Source of the DNA: Pseudomonas sp. MWU16-30317
GTDB lineage: Bacteria; Pseudomonadota; Gammaproteobacteria; Pseudomonadales; Pseudomonadaceae
Length of the DNA stretch: 64,000 nucleotides
Direction: 5' to 3'
Assembly: GCF_020515695.1 (NCBI RefSeq)
Contig: NZ_JAIWJA010000003.1
Location: 186,001 to 250,000 of the forward strand
Shown: positions 18,217 through 27,623 of the stretch, in pieces
Layout: each line of letters begins with the position of its first letter
Position numbering within the stretch: position 1 is the first letter of the stretch
Notes under the pieces: generated by a model
Told to the model about the DNA's origin: nothing
Database searches by the model: none
Seen by the model: only the letters and a program-made list of their open reading frames with translations
Made by a program: the position numbers and the translations under genes

Positions 18217-21200
18217 ATTTAACTCCCATCTCATCAAAAAGCTTTTTGTTTGCTGCATGCACTTCGCTGCGTATTTGGTCTATTTTAGCATTCGACCAGC
18301 CTTCACTTTTCCAGGTTGGGACCCAGGTATCTATATCAGCTTCTGCAGCTTTATATAAATTCGATCCGTCCAGCTTGACCTGTTCCGCGTTGTTTCTCCC
18401 CCCAAATGTTCTGGAGTTTGCAATATGGCTGCATGTCTTCACAACAACGCAGGTTGTATTTTTACGAATTTCTCGAATTTCTGCATCGGGCAAGTCTATC
18501 CCTTCCCGTCGCAAGGCCTCCTTCACCGCAGCAAAGGAAGGTACATGGTCAGGTGTCAGCCCGTCACGGACGCTGCGAGGTGCGGTGGCGCCGTAGCTGC
18601 CAACCTCGCCCTCGTTGACCGAGGTTTTTGGCCGTATGGATGATACGCTGAAGACTTTTCCAGCGGCCTTCATCGTCAGCGACTTCACCCCACCCGCAAC
18701 CAAATCGATCAGGAACTCAGCAGCTACAACTCCCTCACTACCGTCAAGTTGCAGAAGCTTGCCGGTCTCAGGATCGGCATGGAATGCCTTCGCCGCATCG
18801 TTTTCTGTTCGGACATCGTTTTCTGAATCGCCGGTAAGGCCGGCAACTGCCTTTATTGCCAAGGCCTCTTTGTATTCCCTGATTTTGTCGCCCAGGAATG
18901 CTTCCAGCAACGCATTCCCAACAGCACTTACGGCGGCCTTGGCCGGGCCTCCCATCATCGCCTGCATCCCGAGCATGGTTATTTGCATCTGCTCGGGAGC
19001 TAGCGTGTCCATGTACTTCAAGAAATCGGACGTACCGTAGAGGAATACTGTGCCCAGGGTAGGGGCTTGGCCCTCTACGGTTGTTGGCGCAAGAACCTCT
19101 GAGCCTGCTGCCGTGGTGTCCTGGGATGCGGATGATCCTGTACCCGAAGGGGTGTTATCACCGACCTTGCCGTAGTTTGCCGCCAGTTTTCCCCAAGCGG
19201 CCAACTGGTCGAGTACTGCTGGATCCATGGAGTCAAGCACGTCAGGGTCCATGCCAGCACGTGCCAGATTTTTCGCAAACGCCAACGCATTCTCTTTCCC
19301 GAAACGGGCTACCGCGGACTCTGGCACTTGATCAATAGTGAGCGTTTGCGCCTGGACTTCGTCCCAGATCTGTTTCGAATTACCCTTCAGCTCCTCAACC
19401 TGAGCCGAACCATAATTTTTTGCATACCCCTCCCACTGTTGCAAAGTCCCCGGCACATCCAACACCGCATCCACCGAAGACTTCGTCACATACAGATCAG
19501 TCCGGTGCTCATCGTCCTTCGTGATCTGATAAGCCTTACCTACATCCCGATTCAGCCCGGTGGTGGAATCCGCCCCGGTCTGCGCATTCCCGCGCACCAC
19601 AACATCCCCGGCCCCCACCGTCGCACGGACGATCTGTTGGCGATCCTTGTCGTACTTGTAGCCTGAGGCACTCCAGCCGGCTTCGCCGGTTTTACCCTTT
19701 CCGACCTGGCTGTTGTCCTGCTGGGCGCTGGCGCCACCGGTGGCATAGCTCCCCCCAACGTTCAGGTAATACGCGTGCTCGGTATCTTTGCCCGCGATAT
19801 CGCTGAAGCCCAGAGTGCCGGTATCAAGCAGCAGCTTGCCAGCATCCGAAGCCAGTAACGCCCCGTCGAGCTGGGTGTGATCCTGGGTACGGATATTCAC
19901 GTCATTGGCAGCGGTAATGGAGGTCTGCTTCTCGACCCATTTGGTCGAGCCAGTGGTTCTCCCATAACCCACCGAGCCGCTGAGACTGCCGCCGCTCGGC
20001 CCGATGACCACGGTGGCGCTGACGTCGAATTCCTTGCCGCTGACTTTCCCGGTGTTCGGTGCGGAGCTCACCGTCAGATTCCGGCCCACATCGCCATTCA
20101 CCGTATCGCCGCGCAGGGTCGCGCCGCTGATGGTGGTATCTCGACCACTGGTGAAGTTGAGCTGGTCACCGGTAGCAAAGTAGGCGTCCTGCTGCTGCGC
20201 GGCCTGGCGATCAAGGTTACCGCGGCCGATGTCGACACTGGCGTACACGCCGATGCCTTGTTGGCCGACGGCGATCCCGACGCTGCCGCCGCCGTTATGG
20301 CGGACGTCCTGGTTGCTGGAGTCGTTTTGCGCGGCCTTGATGGTCAGGTCGTTGCCGGCCTTGAGGTTGATGTCGCGCTGGGCTTGGGCCTGGGTACCGA
20401 TCAGGCTCAAGTCGTTGCTGGCAATCAGGTTGATATCCCGGCCAGCCTCCAAGGCGCTCGGCGTCGAGGTGTCCTGGCTTGAGTCGCCTGTTGCAATCCC
20501 GGTGCTGGCGCCAATGCCGATCTTGAAACCGCCCGAGGTCCCGCCGAGGATGCCGCCTTTACTTTGAGTTTCTTCGCTGTCGCTGCCTTGCGAACCTTTG
20601 GCGACATCAATGGTGACGTTGCGTCCGCCAATGCTGATATCGCGACCTGCGTTCAGACCACTGCCACGCACGGTCACGTCGTTGCCGGCGACCATGGACA
20701 CGTCGTTGCCGGCCTGGACGGTCGAGCCGCGCTGGCTATCGACGGTCTGAGTGACGGTCTGGCTTTGATGAGTGTTGCCGATATGGCCGTCCATCGTCGG
20801 GCCGTTGAGGAACTGCGATACCGCGTCTACTGCCTTGAGCGTGCTCGACGCCTTGCTGACGCCGTCTTCACCTTTGCCGGCACCGCTCAGCGCATCGCGA
20901 GTGTTGCCCAGGTTGTGGTTGATGGTGCCGGAGATACCGTTGGTGCTGACGCTTTTGCTGGCGGTTTGCTCGCTGTGCTCGCTGGCGGCGTCGATGACGA
21001 TATTACGACCGGCCTGGTAGGCAATGTCGTTCTCGGCGTAGGCATCGGAGCCTTGCTGGAGGATGTCCCGGCCGGCGTCGACAGTCAGGTTCTGGCCGGC
21101 ACTCAATTGGCTAGCGGCTGCAGTCTGTTGGATGCCGTTAGCGGTTTGCTTGATGGCTTGCTGGCCAGCGAAGGCGGTGAAGCCGTTGCGGTCCGCGCTG

Positions 21201-24200
21201 ACCTTGACGCCGACGGACTTGGTCTTCTCCCAGGAGTCGTTCTGTGTCGTCGAGGTGCCCGCGATGACGTTGACGTCCTGACCTGCGCCCAAGGTGATAT
21301 TGCGCCCGGCGCTGACGCCGCTGCCGACGATATTGATGTCCCGGGCGGCGTTGAGGGTCGCATCCTGATTGGCGCTGACCTGGCTGCCCACGTTGGTCGA
21401 ACTCTGGGCGATGGCGCCGGCCTTTTGCGCCTCGCTGAAGCTAATGCCGCCCTTGGTGCCCATGACGCCGACACGTTTGCTGTACTTCTCGGTCTTGCTA
21501 TAGGCCGTGTCATTGGCCGCCACCAGGTTGATGTCCCCAGTGGTGTTGACCAATCCGGCGCGCAGCTCGGCATCGTTTGCTGCGCTGACATTACTGGCGC
21601 GCACGCGCACATCGTTACCCGCCACTACGACGACATCGTTGCCGCCGTCTACATCACTGGCCACCTGCGAGGCGGTGGTCTTCAGCTGGCTCTTGCCGCT
21701 CTTCGACAGGCCCAGAAAGCCCGACTTGGTCTTTTTGCTGTAGGAGCCGTGCTCTTCGGTACCGGACAGAATCGCCACGTCACCGGTGCCGCCTACCATC
21801 ACATCGTGGCCGGCTTTGAGCTGGCTGCCCATGACGCTGACGTCACGTCCGCCATCCAGGCTCACGCCTCCGTTGGCGTTGGTTGAGGTGTTGATAGTCA
21901 GGTCACTGCCCGCCGTGATGACCGAGGCGACGTTGGTGCTGTCGTAGCTTTCCTGTTCCTTGGTGCTGCTACGGCCGAACGAGCCTTTGTTCTTCTTGTA
22001 GTAGTACGCATAGTTTTCGTTGGTGGCCGCGCCGATGGTCACGTCCTGGCCAGCATCGATATCGACGGCCTTGCCAGCGGTCACACGGCTGGCAACGACG
22101 CCCAGGTCATTCCCGGCATTGAGGGTCACATTGCCGCCAGCGCTGATATCACTACCAACCTGCGTCACCCCATCCTTCTGACTCGTCACCTTCTTCGTCT
22201 TGCTATACGCATGTTGCTCATCGGCCGCCGCATTCAGCGTCAGGTCATTGCCCGCCGCCATCGACAGATCGCCGCCCGTCTTCATTTGGCTGGCAACCAC
22301 CGTCGCATCATTGGCCGCCACAACACTCAACCCACCGCCCGCCGTCACCACCGATCCGTTCTGCTTGATCGTCTGGCTGGTCGAGCCACTGCGCACGTTG
22401 CTGTCTACCTGCTGCGCGGCGACCACGTTCACATCATGGCCCGCCTTGAGCGCGGTGTTCCCGCTGCTCTGCAGCACGCCGCCGAGGTTATTCACGTCAT
22501 GCCCGGCGCTGATCGCCAGGTTGCCGCTGGCTTCCACTCGCGCGACGTTGTCGGCGAAGCTGGTCTGTTCGGTGCGATAGCCCGAGCTGCTCTGGTGGGT
22601 GGTCACGGTGCGCTCGTTGAGCACATCGCCATTGACCGCCGTCACGCTCACGTCCCGGCCGGCGATGAGGCCGCCGGCGCGGTTGGTGATGGTGTTGGTG
22701 GCCAGCACGTCGAGGCGCTCCCCGGCTTCGAGCAGGCCGCTGTTGACCACGCTGTCGCCGGTCTGGATGGCCAGGTTGTTGCTGGCGCGCAGGGTGCCGG
22801 CGTTGTTGAGGCCGGCGCCGGTGATCAGGGTCAGGTCGCTGCCCTGGATGAGCGCGCCGTTGGCGGCCAGGCGGTTGTTGGCGTTGGCCAGGTAGAGCAC
22901 GGGCACCAGCACGGTCTCGCCGTTGACCACGGTGTTTTCCATCCACACGATGTCGTGGGTCAGGGCGGCGACTTGTTCGCTGCTCAGCTTGGTACCCAGG
23001 CTGAGGTTGAGCTCATCCTTGCTGGCGATGGCGTTGTTCATCAGGTACTTGAACATCGACTCGTCGCTGGTCTGGCCGTCGATGTAGCGCTGGCCGGTCC
23101 GGGCCAGGACGGCTTGCTGGATCAACCGCTGCTCGTAAAAGCCGTCGCCCAGGCGCTTGGCGGCGTCGTCGGGGTTGTAGCCGAGGTGGGAGAGCAGGTA
23201 GTCCGAGCTCATGAACTGCTTGAGGTTGGTCAGCAGCGGGTTGGTCTCGATCAGGTACTTTTGCGCGACGGCGGCGGTGCTGCTGTTCAGTGCGCTGGCA
23301 CTGCCTTGGCCGCTGGCGCCTGTAGCGCTTTGGCCGCTGAGGCGGAACAGGCCGTTCTGGCCGATGGGCAGGCTGAAGTCGGGCAGGGCGGTGGGGTCGA
23401 CTTGCTGTTGGGCGAGGTCGGGGGCCAGTTGCCGGTTGACGCTGACCTGGGTCGAGTACTGGGTGCCCGGGGTGCTGGTGTCGGTGCGCTGGCCGGCGCC
23501 GATGTAGTTGTAGCCGCTGCGCACCACGCTGTTGTTGATGCCGTTCTGGGTGGTGACGGTGGCAGCGCCGGCAGCCTGGATCACGGCGGCGTAAGTCTGG
23601 CCGGCGGTGGGGGTGTAGGTCTGGGTGTAGAGGTTGGTGTATTCCTTTTGCATGAGGCCGATGAAGGCCGCCACGCCGGCTTCGAGGCCGCTGAGCTGGG
23701 CGGCGCTGTAGTTGGCGCCGTCTTTCCAGTACTGGGCGTTGAAGGCATTCATGGCGTTGAACCACGAGCCTGGGTGGCGCGTGCGCTCGGAGCGGTAGGC
23801 GCGCGAAGTGACGGTTTCGCCGGGCTCGACGCCGGTGTTGTCGAGGCTCGCCAGGTTGGCGGTCAGGTTGCCGCCGGTGGCGATGGTGCTGCTGTGGTTA
23901 CGCAGCGCGCCGCCTTGCAGGAGCAGGTCGCCGCCTGCGGTAATGCTGGAGGCGGCGGTGGCATCGAGGACGGCGAGCTTCTGGTACTGGGTGATGCGCC
24001 ATGCGTAGTTCTGCTTGCCGCTGTCGCAGTCGGTGTCGATGCAGGGCAGGTTTTCGATCAGCGCGGTGTACACGCCCGGGTCGCTGAGGGTCAGCACGGT
24101 GCGGATGTTGTCGATGCTGTTGGCCAGCAGGGCCATGGCACCGTCGCTCTGGATCGAGCCGGAGCTATTGACGATGCTGTCGGCCTGGGTGCCTTGGCCG

Positions 24201-27200
24201 TCGCGATCCATGCGCAGGTTGCGGAGGCTGTAGAGGGCGCCGCCGAGGTTGTTGAGCGAGGCCACGCGCAGGCCCATGTCGGTGCCGCTGAAGATCAGGC
24301 CATGATCATTGACCAGGCTGTTGGCGGTGACGACCAGTTGCCCGGCGCTGCCGAGGCTGCCACGGTTGTTCACGCTACCGGCGTTAAGGGTCAGGTTGGC
24401 GCTGGAGCTCAGGCGCCCGGTGTTGTCGAGCAGGCCCCTGAGGGTGATCTGGGTGTTGCCTCCCGCCGCGACCACGGCGTTGCTGCCGAGGCTAAGCTGG
24501 GTGGCGCCGAGGGTGAAGGCGCCTTGGCTGGTCAGCGTGCCGTTGCCGCTGTAGGCGCCGCTGAGCGCCAAGTCGAAGGTGCCATCGGTGGCGATGGTGC
24601 CGTCGTTGCTCCAGTTGATCCCGCTGCCGTTGAAGTGGTCGGTGGCGAGCAGCTTGCCGGTGGCGGTCTGGGTGAACTGGTTGGCGTTGACGTTGAGCTG
24701 CCCCGCTTGCAGGGCGGTACGGTTGACCAGGTTGTCGCCTTGCAGGGTGAGGGTGCCGCGGCTGACGATGCTGCCGCCAGCATCGAGCAGTTGCGCGGTG
24801 CTCAGGCCCAGGGTGCCGGTACCGGTGTGGAGCAGGCTGCCGCCGTCGTTCGTGAAGCTGCCGAGCTGGGTGTCGAGGTCGGCGTTGGCGAATTCCAAGG
24901 TCCCGTTGCGGTTGTCGAGCAGGCCGCTGATGGTTAGCTGGCTGGCGTCGGCCACGAGGCTGCGGGCGAGGGGGCTGGCCGTGCGGGTGGCCAGTGCGCG
25001 GAGCTGGCCGTACTGGTTGTCCAGGCTGGCGGCTTGCAGGGCCAGGCGGGTGTCGCTTTCGATGATGCCGTGGTTGCTGAGGGCGCCGGCCAGGGTCATG
25101 TCGATGGCCTTGCCGGACACTTGGCCGCCGCTGGCATTGCTGAAGCTGTCGCCGCTCAGGCTGATGTTGCCCAGCGCGTAGAGGCCACCGGTGCCGTTAT
25201 CGAAGCCGCCGTGGCGCACGGTTGCGTCGCCGTTGCGGGCGTTGATGCGGCCGCCCTGGTTGCTCAGTTGGCCGGTGATGTCGAGGTTGAGGTCGGTCTG
25301 CGCCTGCAGGGTGCCGCCACTGTTGTCGAAGCGCCCGGCGTTGAGTTGGATGCCACCGCCTGGGCTGTAGATCAGGCCGTCGTTGCCGTTATTCAGCGCG
25401 CCGTGGGTGGTGGCGGTGAGCAGGCCATTGGCGGCGAGGGTGCCGCCGCGGTTGTCGAAGCTGTCGGCGAACAGACTCAGCAGGCTCTGGCTGGCCAGCT
25501 GCCCGCCACGGTTGTCGATGCTGGTGCTGCGGTTGATCAGCAGCGGGCCGCTGGCGTTGAGGGTGCCGCCGACGTTGCTGAGGGCGCCGAGCAGGTCGAG
25601 GGTGATGCCGCCGTTGCTGGCCAGGGTGCCGGTGCTGTTGTCCAGGTCGGTGCCGCTGAGGCTGAAGGCTTGCTGCACGTTGACGGTGCCGTTGGCGTTG
25701 CCCAGGGTCATGGCGTTGATCACCAGCCCGGCGCCGCTGTCGATCGAGCCGCCGTGGCTGTTGTCGAGCAGGCCGCTGACGGTCAGGGTCTGAGCGGTGC
25801 CGCTGGACAGGAAGCCCGCCTGGTTATCGAGGCTGGCGGCGGTGACCTTGAGCGCCTTGGCGCTGACCAGGGCACCGGCGTTGCCGTTGCGCAGCGTGCC
25901 GGTGAGGCTCACGGTAACGTCACCGTAGCGGCTGGAGAGGGTGCCGCTGGCGCGGTTGTCGAGGCCGGTGCCGTCGAGGCTCACGCCATCCCAGCCAGAA
26001 GCCAGGCCACCGGGGTTCAGCACTTGGTCGATATGCAGGATCAGCTGGGCGTTGCTGATCAACTGGCCGGCGCTGTTATCCAGTTGGGTAGCGCGCAGTT
26101 CGGCAGCGCCAACGCTGTTGATCACACCTTGGTTGTTGCGGACTTGCCCGGCGGTGATAGCGAGGCCGTTGTTGCTCAGTATTTGGCCTTGGCTGCTGTT
26201 GTCCAGGGTGGCGGCGTTGAGGGTGTGCTGACGCTGGGCGCTGAGGGTGCCGCCCTGATTGTTCAGCGTGCCGGTGGTAGTGGCGGTCAGGTCGCGGCTG
26301 GCGATGACACGGTGCCCGGTGTTGTTGATCTGGTTGGCGCTGAGGGTGACGTCGCCGGTGCTGTTGAGGCTGTTGTTCGGGTTGACGCCGGCCTCGATCA
26401 CGCCGTTGTTGGTCAGTTGCCCGCCGGCATCGAGGTGGATGCTGTCCTGGGCGGCAAGGCTCTTCTGGTTTTGCAGATCGCCGGCGGTACGCACGGTGAT
26501 GCGTTTACCGTAAGCGGGCCCTTGAGCGTCGAAACTGCCGGCCTGCACGTTGATCGCGCCGCTGGCGGCCATCTGCCCGACGATGAGGTGGCCGCTGGCA
26601 TCCAGTTGGATATCGCCGGCACTGGCGGCCATGTCGCCGGCCACATGCACGCCTACGCCTTTTTCGGTGCCCACCAGTTTGATGGTGTTGGCGTACATGC
26701 CGCCCAACGCGCTGGAGTCGATGGCCAGTGCAGGTTTGGCGCTGCCATCGTCGGCGCGAGCGGTGGCGTCCAGGGTCTCGGCATTGACGTCGTTGCGACC
26801 GGCGACCACGGTCAGCTTGCGGGCGTTGATCTGCCCGTTGATCTTGGCCGAACGGGTGATCACCTCGAAGCTGTCGATGTTATTGGCGCTGATGCCGGCG
26901 CCGTCGATCAGCACGTCGCCGCCATCGACCTGAAAGCTCTGCAGCCTGCCGCTGGCATCGAGGATCGGCTTGCCGGTGGTCAGGGTTGCCCGCGGCGTGT
27001 TGATGAAGCCGCAGCCATTGCAGGTGATGCCGTAGGGGTTGGCGACGATGACCCGCGCCGATTGGCCGGCCACTTCGGTGTAGCCCTTGAGCTGGCTGCG
27101 GTTGTTGCCGGTGACCTCGTTGAGGATGGTGTTGGCGGCGTTGCCCTTGAGGTTGCCGTTGCCGAGGATGATCCCGCCCAGTTGGGTGCTTTGCGTCTGG

Positions 27201-27505
27201 CCGGTGGCGTTGTTGAGGATGACCCCCTGGCTGCCGACGTTGTAGTCGCTGAACTGGTTGTGGGACAAGCCGCTGGCGTTGGGCGCGGCGATGTTGACGA
27301 TGGGCACGCCATTGCCTGCGGCGCCGAGGCTGGTGCCTTGGCCACTGACGGCGATGCCTTCGGCCTGTGCCCACAGCGGCTGCCAAAGGATGATGTTGGC
27401 CAGCAGGAACGCCAGGCTGCGCTTGGGCAGCCCGCAAAAACGTTCGCGCGCTTGCAGGCGTGCCGAGGGTTGGCGGGCGAGGAACTCGAAGTGTTTGGCG
27501 TCCAT
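18206..27505 (-). CDS. cdiA: CdiA/FhaB-family two-partner secretion exoprotein with C-terminal toxin
   Basis: A 3099-residue secreted filament. Seen: an extended signal peptide ending LLANIILWQPLWAQAEG; the TPS haemagglutination domain (about 50-290) with GLSHNQFSDYNV and NPYGITCNGCGFIN; long filamentous haemagglutinin repeats; a mid-protein block typical of CdiA (from about 1415: YLIETNPLL, SSDYLLSHLGYNP, KRLGDGFYEQ); a second repeat region; then a pretoxin region and a C-terminal module from about 2965 (DGLTPDHVPSF, CSHIANSRTFGGRNN). The final module is AT-rich (18241-18300 about 45% GC). The conserved DH and later H-N residues hint at an HNH/EndoVII-type nuclease, but this is inference. 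No VENN motif is seen. CdiB lies 118 nt upstream. Confidence 0.9.
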   Translation of the reverse strand: MDAKHFEFLARQPSARLQARERFCGLPKRSLAFLLANIILWQPLWAQAEGIAVSGQGTSLGAAGNGVPIVNIAAPNASGLSHNQFSDYNVGSQGVILNNATGQTQSTQLGGIILGNGNLKGNAANTILNEVTGNNRSQLKGYTEVAGQSARVIVANPYGITCNGCGFINTPRATLTTGKPILDASGRLQSFQVDGGDVLIDGAGISANNIDSFEVITRSAKINGQINARKLTVVAGRNDVNAETLDATARADDGSAKPALAIDSSALGGMYANTIKLVGTEKGVGVHVAGDMAASAGDIQLDASGHLIVGQMAASGAINVQAGSFDAQGPAYGKRITVRTAGDLQNQKSLAAQDSIHLDAGGQLTNNGVIEAGVNPNNSLNSTGDVTLSANQINNTGHRVIASRDLTATTTGTLNNQGGTLSAQRQHTLNAATLDNSSQGQILSNNGLAITAGQVRNNQGVINSVGAAELRATQLDNSAGQLISNAQLILHIDQVLNPGGLASGWDGVSLDGTGLDNRASGTLSSRYGDVTVSLTGTLRNGNAGALVSAKALKVTAASLDNQAGFLSSGTAQTLTVSGLLDNSHGGSIDSGAGLVINAMTLGNANGTVNVQQAFSLSGTDLDNSTGTLASNGGITLDLLGALSNVGGTLNASGPLLINRSTSIDNRGGQLASQSLLSLFADSFDNRGGTLAANGLLTATTHGALNNGNDGLIYSPGGGIQLNAGRFDNSGGTLQAQTDLNLDITGQLSNQGGRINARNGDATVRHGGFDNGTGGLYALGNISLSGDSFSNASGGQVSGKAIDMTLAGALSNHGIIESDTRLALQAASLDNQYGQLRALATRTASPLARSLVADASQLTISGLLDNRNGTLEFANADLDTQLGSFTNDGGSLLHTGTGTLGLSTAQLLDAGGSIVSRGTLTLQGDNLVNRTALQAGQLNVNANQFTQTATGKLLATDHFNGSGINWSNDGTIATDGTFDLALSGAYSGNGTLTSQGAFTLGATQLSLGSNAVVAAGGNTQITLRGLLDNTGRLSSSANLTLNAGSVNNRGSLGSAGQLVVTANSLVNDHGLIFSGTDMGLRVASLNNLGGALYSLRNLRMDRDGQGTQADSIVNSSGSIQSDGAMALLANSIDNIRTVLTLSDPGVYTALIENLPCIDTDCDSGKQNYAWRITQYQKLAVLDATAASSITAGGDLLLQGGALRNHSSTIATGGNLTANLASLDNTGVEPGETVTSRAYRSERTRHPGSWFNAMNAFNAQYWKDGANYSAAQLSGLEAGVAAFIGLMQKEYTNLYTQTYTPTAGQTYAAVIQAAGAATVTTQNGINNSVVRSGYNYIGAGQRTDTSTPGTQYSTQVSVNRQLAPDLAQQQVDPTALPDFSLPIGQNGLFRLSGQSATGASGQGSASALNSSTAAVAQKYLIETNPLLTNLKQFMSSDYLLSHLGYNPDDAAKRLGDGFYEQRLIQQAVLARTGQRYIDGQTSDESMFKYLMNNAIASKDELNLSLGTKLSSEQVAALTHDIVWMENTVVNGETVLVPVLYLANANNRLAANGALIQGSDLTLITGAGLNNAGTLRASNNLAIQTGDSVVNSGLLEAGERLDVLATNTITNRAGGLIAGRDVSVTAVNGDVLNERTVTTHQSSSGYRTEQTSFADNVARVEASGNLAISAGHDVNNLGGVLQSSGNTALKAGHDVNVVAAQQVDSNVRSGSTSQTIKQNGSVVTAGGGLSVVAANDATVVASQMKTGGDLSMAAGNDLTLNAAADEQHAYSKTKKVTSQKDGVTQVGSDISAGGNVTLNAGNDLGVVASRVTAGKAVDIDAGQDVTIGAATNENYAYYYKKNKGSFGRSSTKEQESYDSTNVASVITAGSDLTINTSTNANGGVSLDGGRDVSVMGSQLKAGHDVMVGGTGDVAILSGTEEHGSYSKKTKSGFLGLSKSGKSQLKTTASQVASDVDGGNDVVVVAGNDVRVRASNVSAANDAELRAGLVNTTGDINLVAANDTAYSKTEKYSKRVGVMGTKGGISFSEAQKAGAIAQSSTNVGSQVSANQDATLNAARDINIVGSGVSAGRNITLGAGQDVNVIAGTSTTQNDSWEKTKSVGVKVSADRNGFTAFAGQQAIKQTANGIQQTAAASQLSAGQNLTVDAGRDILQQGSDAYAENDIAYQAGRNIVIDAASEHSEQTASKSVSTNGISGTINHNLGNTRDALSGAGKGEDGVSKASSTLKAVDAVSQFLNGPTMDGHIGNTHQSQTVTQTVDSQRGSTVQAGNDVSMVAGNDVTVRGSGLNAGRDISIGGRNVTIDVAKGSQGSDSEETQSKGGILGGTSGGFKIGIGASTGIATGDSSQDTSTPSALEAGRDINLIASNDLSLIGTQAQAQRDINLKAGNDLTIKAAQNDSSNQDVRHNGGGSVGIAVGQQGIGVYASVDIGRGNLDRQAAQQQDAYFATGDQLNFTSGRDTTISGATLRGDTVNGDVGRNLTVSSAPNTGKVSGKEFDVSATVVIGPSGGSLSGSVGYGRTTGSTKWVEKQTSITAANDVNIRTQDHTQLDGALLASDAGKLLLDTGTLGFSDIAGKDTEHAYYLNVGGSYATGGASAQQDNSQVGKGKTGEAGWSASGYKYDKDRQQIVRATVGAGDVVVRGNAQTGADSTTGLNRDVGKAYQITKDDEHRTDLYVTKSSVDAVLDVPGTLQQWEGYAKNYGSAQVEELKGNSKQIWDEVQAQTLTIDQVPESAVARFGKENALAFAKNLARAGMDPDVLDSMDPAVLDQLAAWGKLAANYGKVGDNTPSGTGSSASQDTTAAGSEVLAPTTVEGQAPTLGTVFLYGTSDFLKYMDTLAPEQMQITMLGMQAMMGGPAKAAVSAVGNALLEAFLGDKIREYKEALAIKAVAGLTGDSENDVRTENDAAKAFHADPETGKLLQLDGSEGVVAAEFLIDLVAGGVKSLTMKAAGKVFSVSSIRPKTSVNEGEVGSYGATAPRSVRDGLTPDHVPSFAAVKEALRREGIDLPDAEIREIRKNTTCVVVKTCSHIANSRTFGGRNNAEQVKLDGSNLYKAAEADIDTWVPTWKSEGWSNAKIDQIRSEVHAANKKLFDEMGVKYEP

Positions 27506-27623
27506 GTCAGTCAGTGTCCGGTGTTGCGCAGTGTCAGTAAGGGGGCGGCGTACAGTCCAGCTGGGCCGATGCCCATTCAAAATCAGTCGTTTCCCAAGGG
27601 GCTGTGGGAAATGTCTCAAACGG

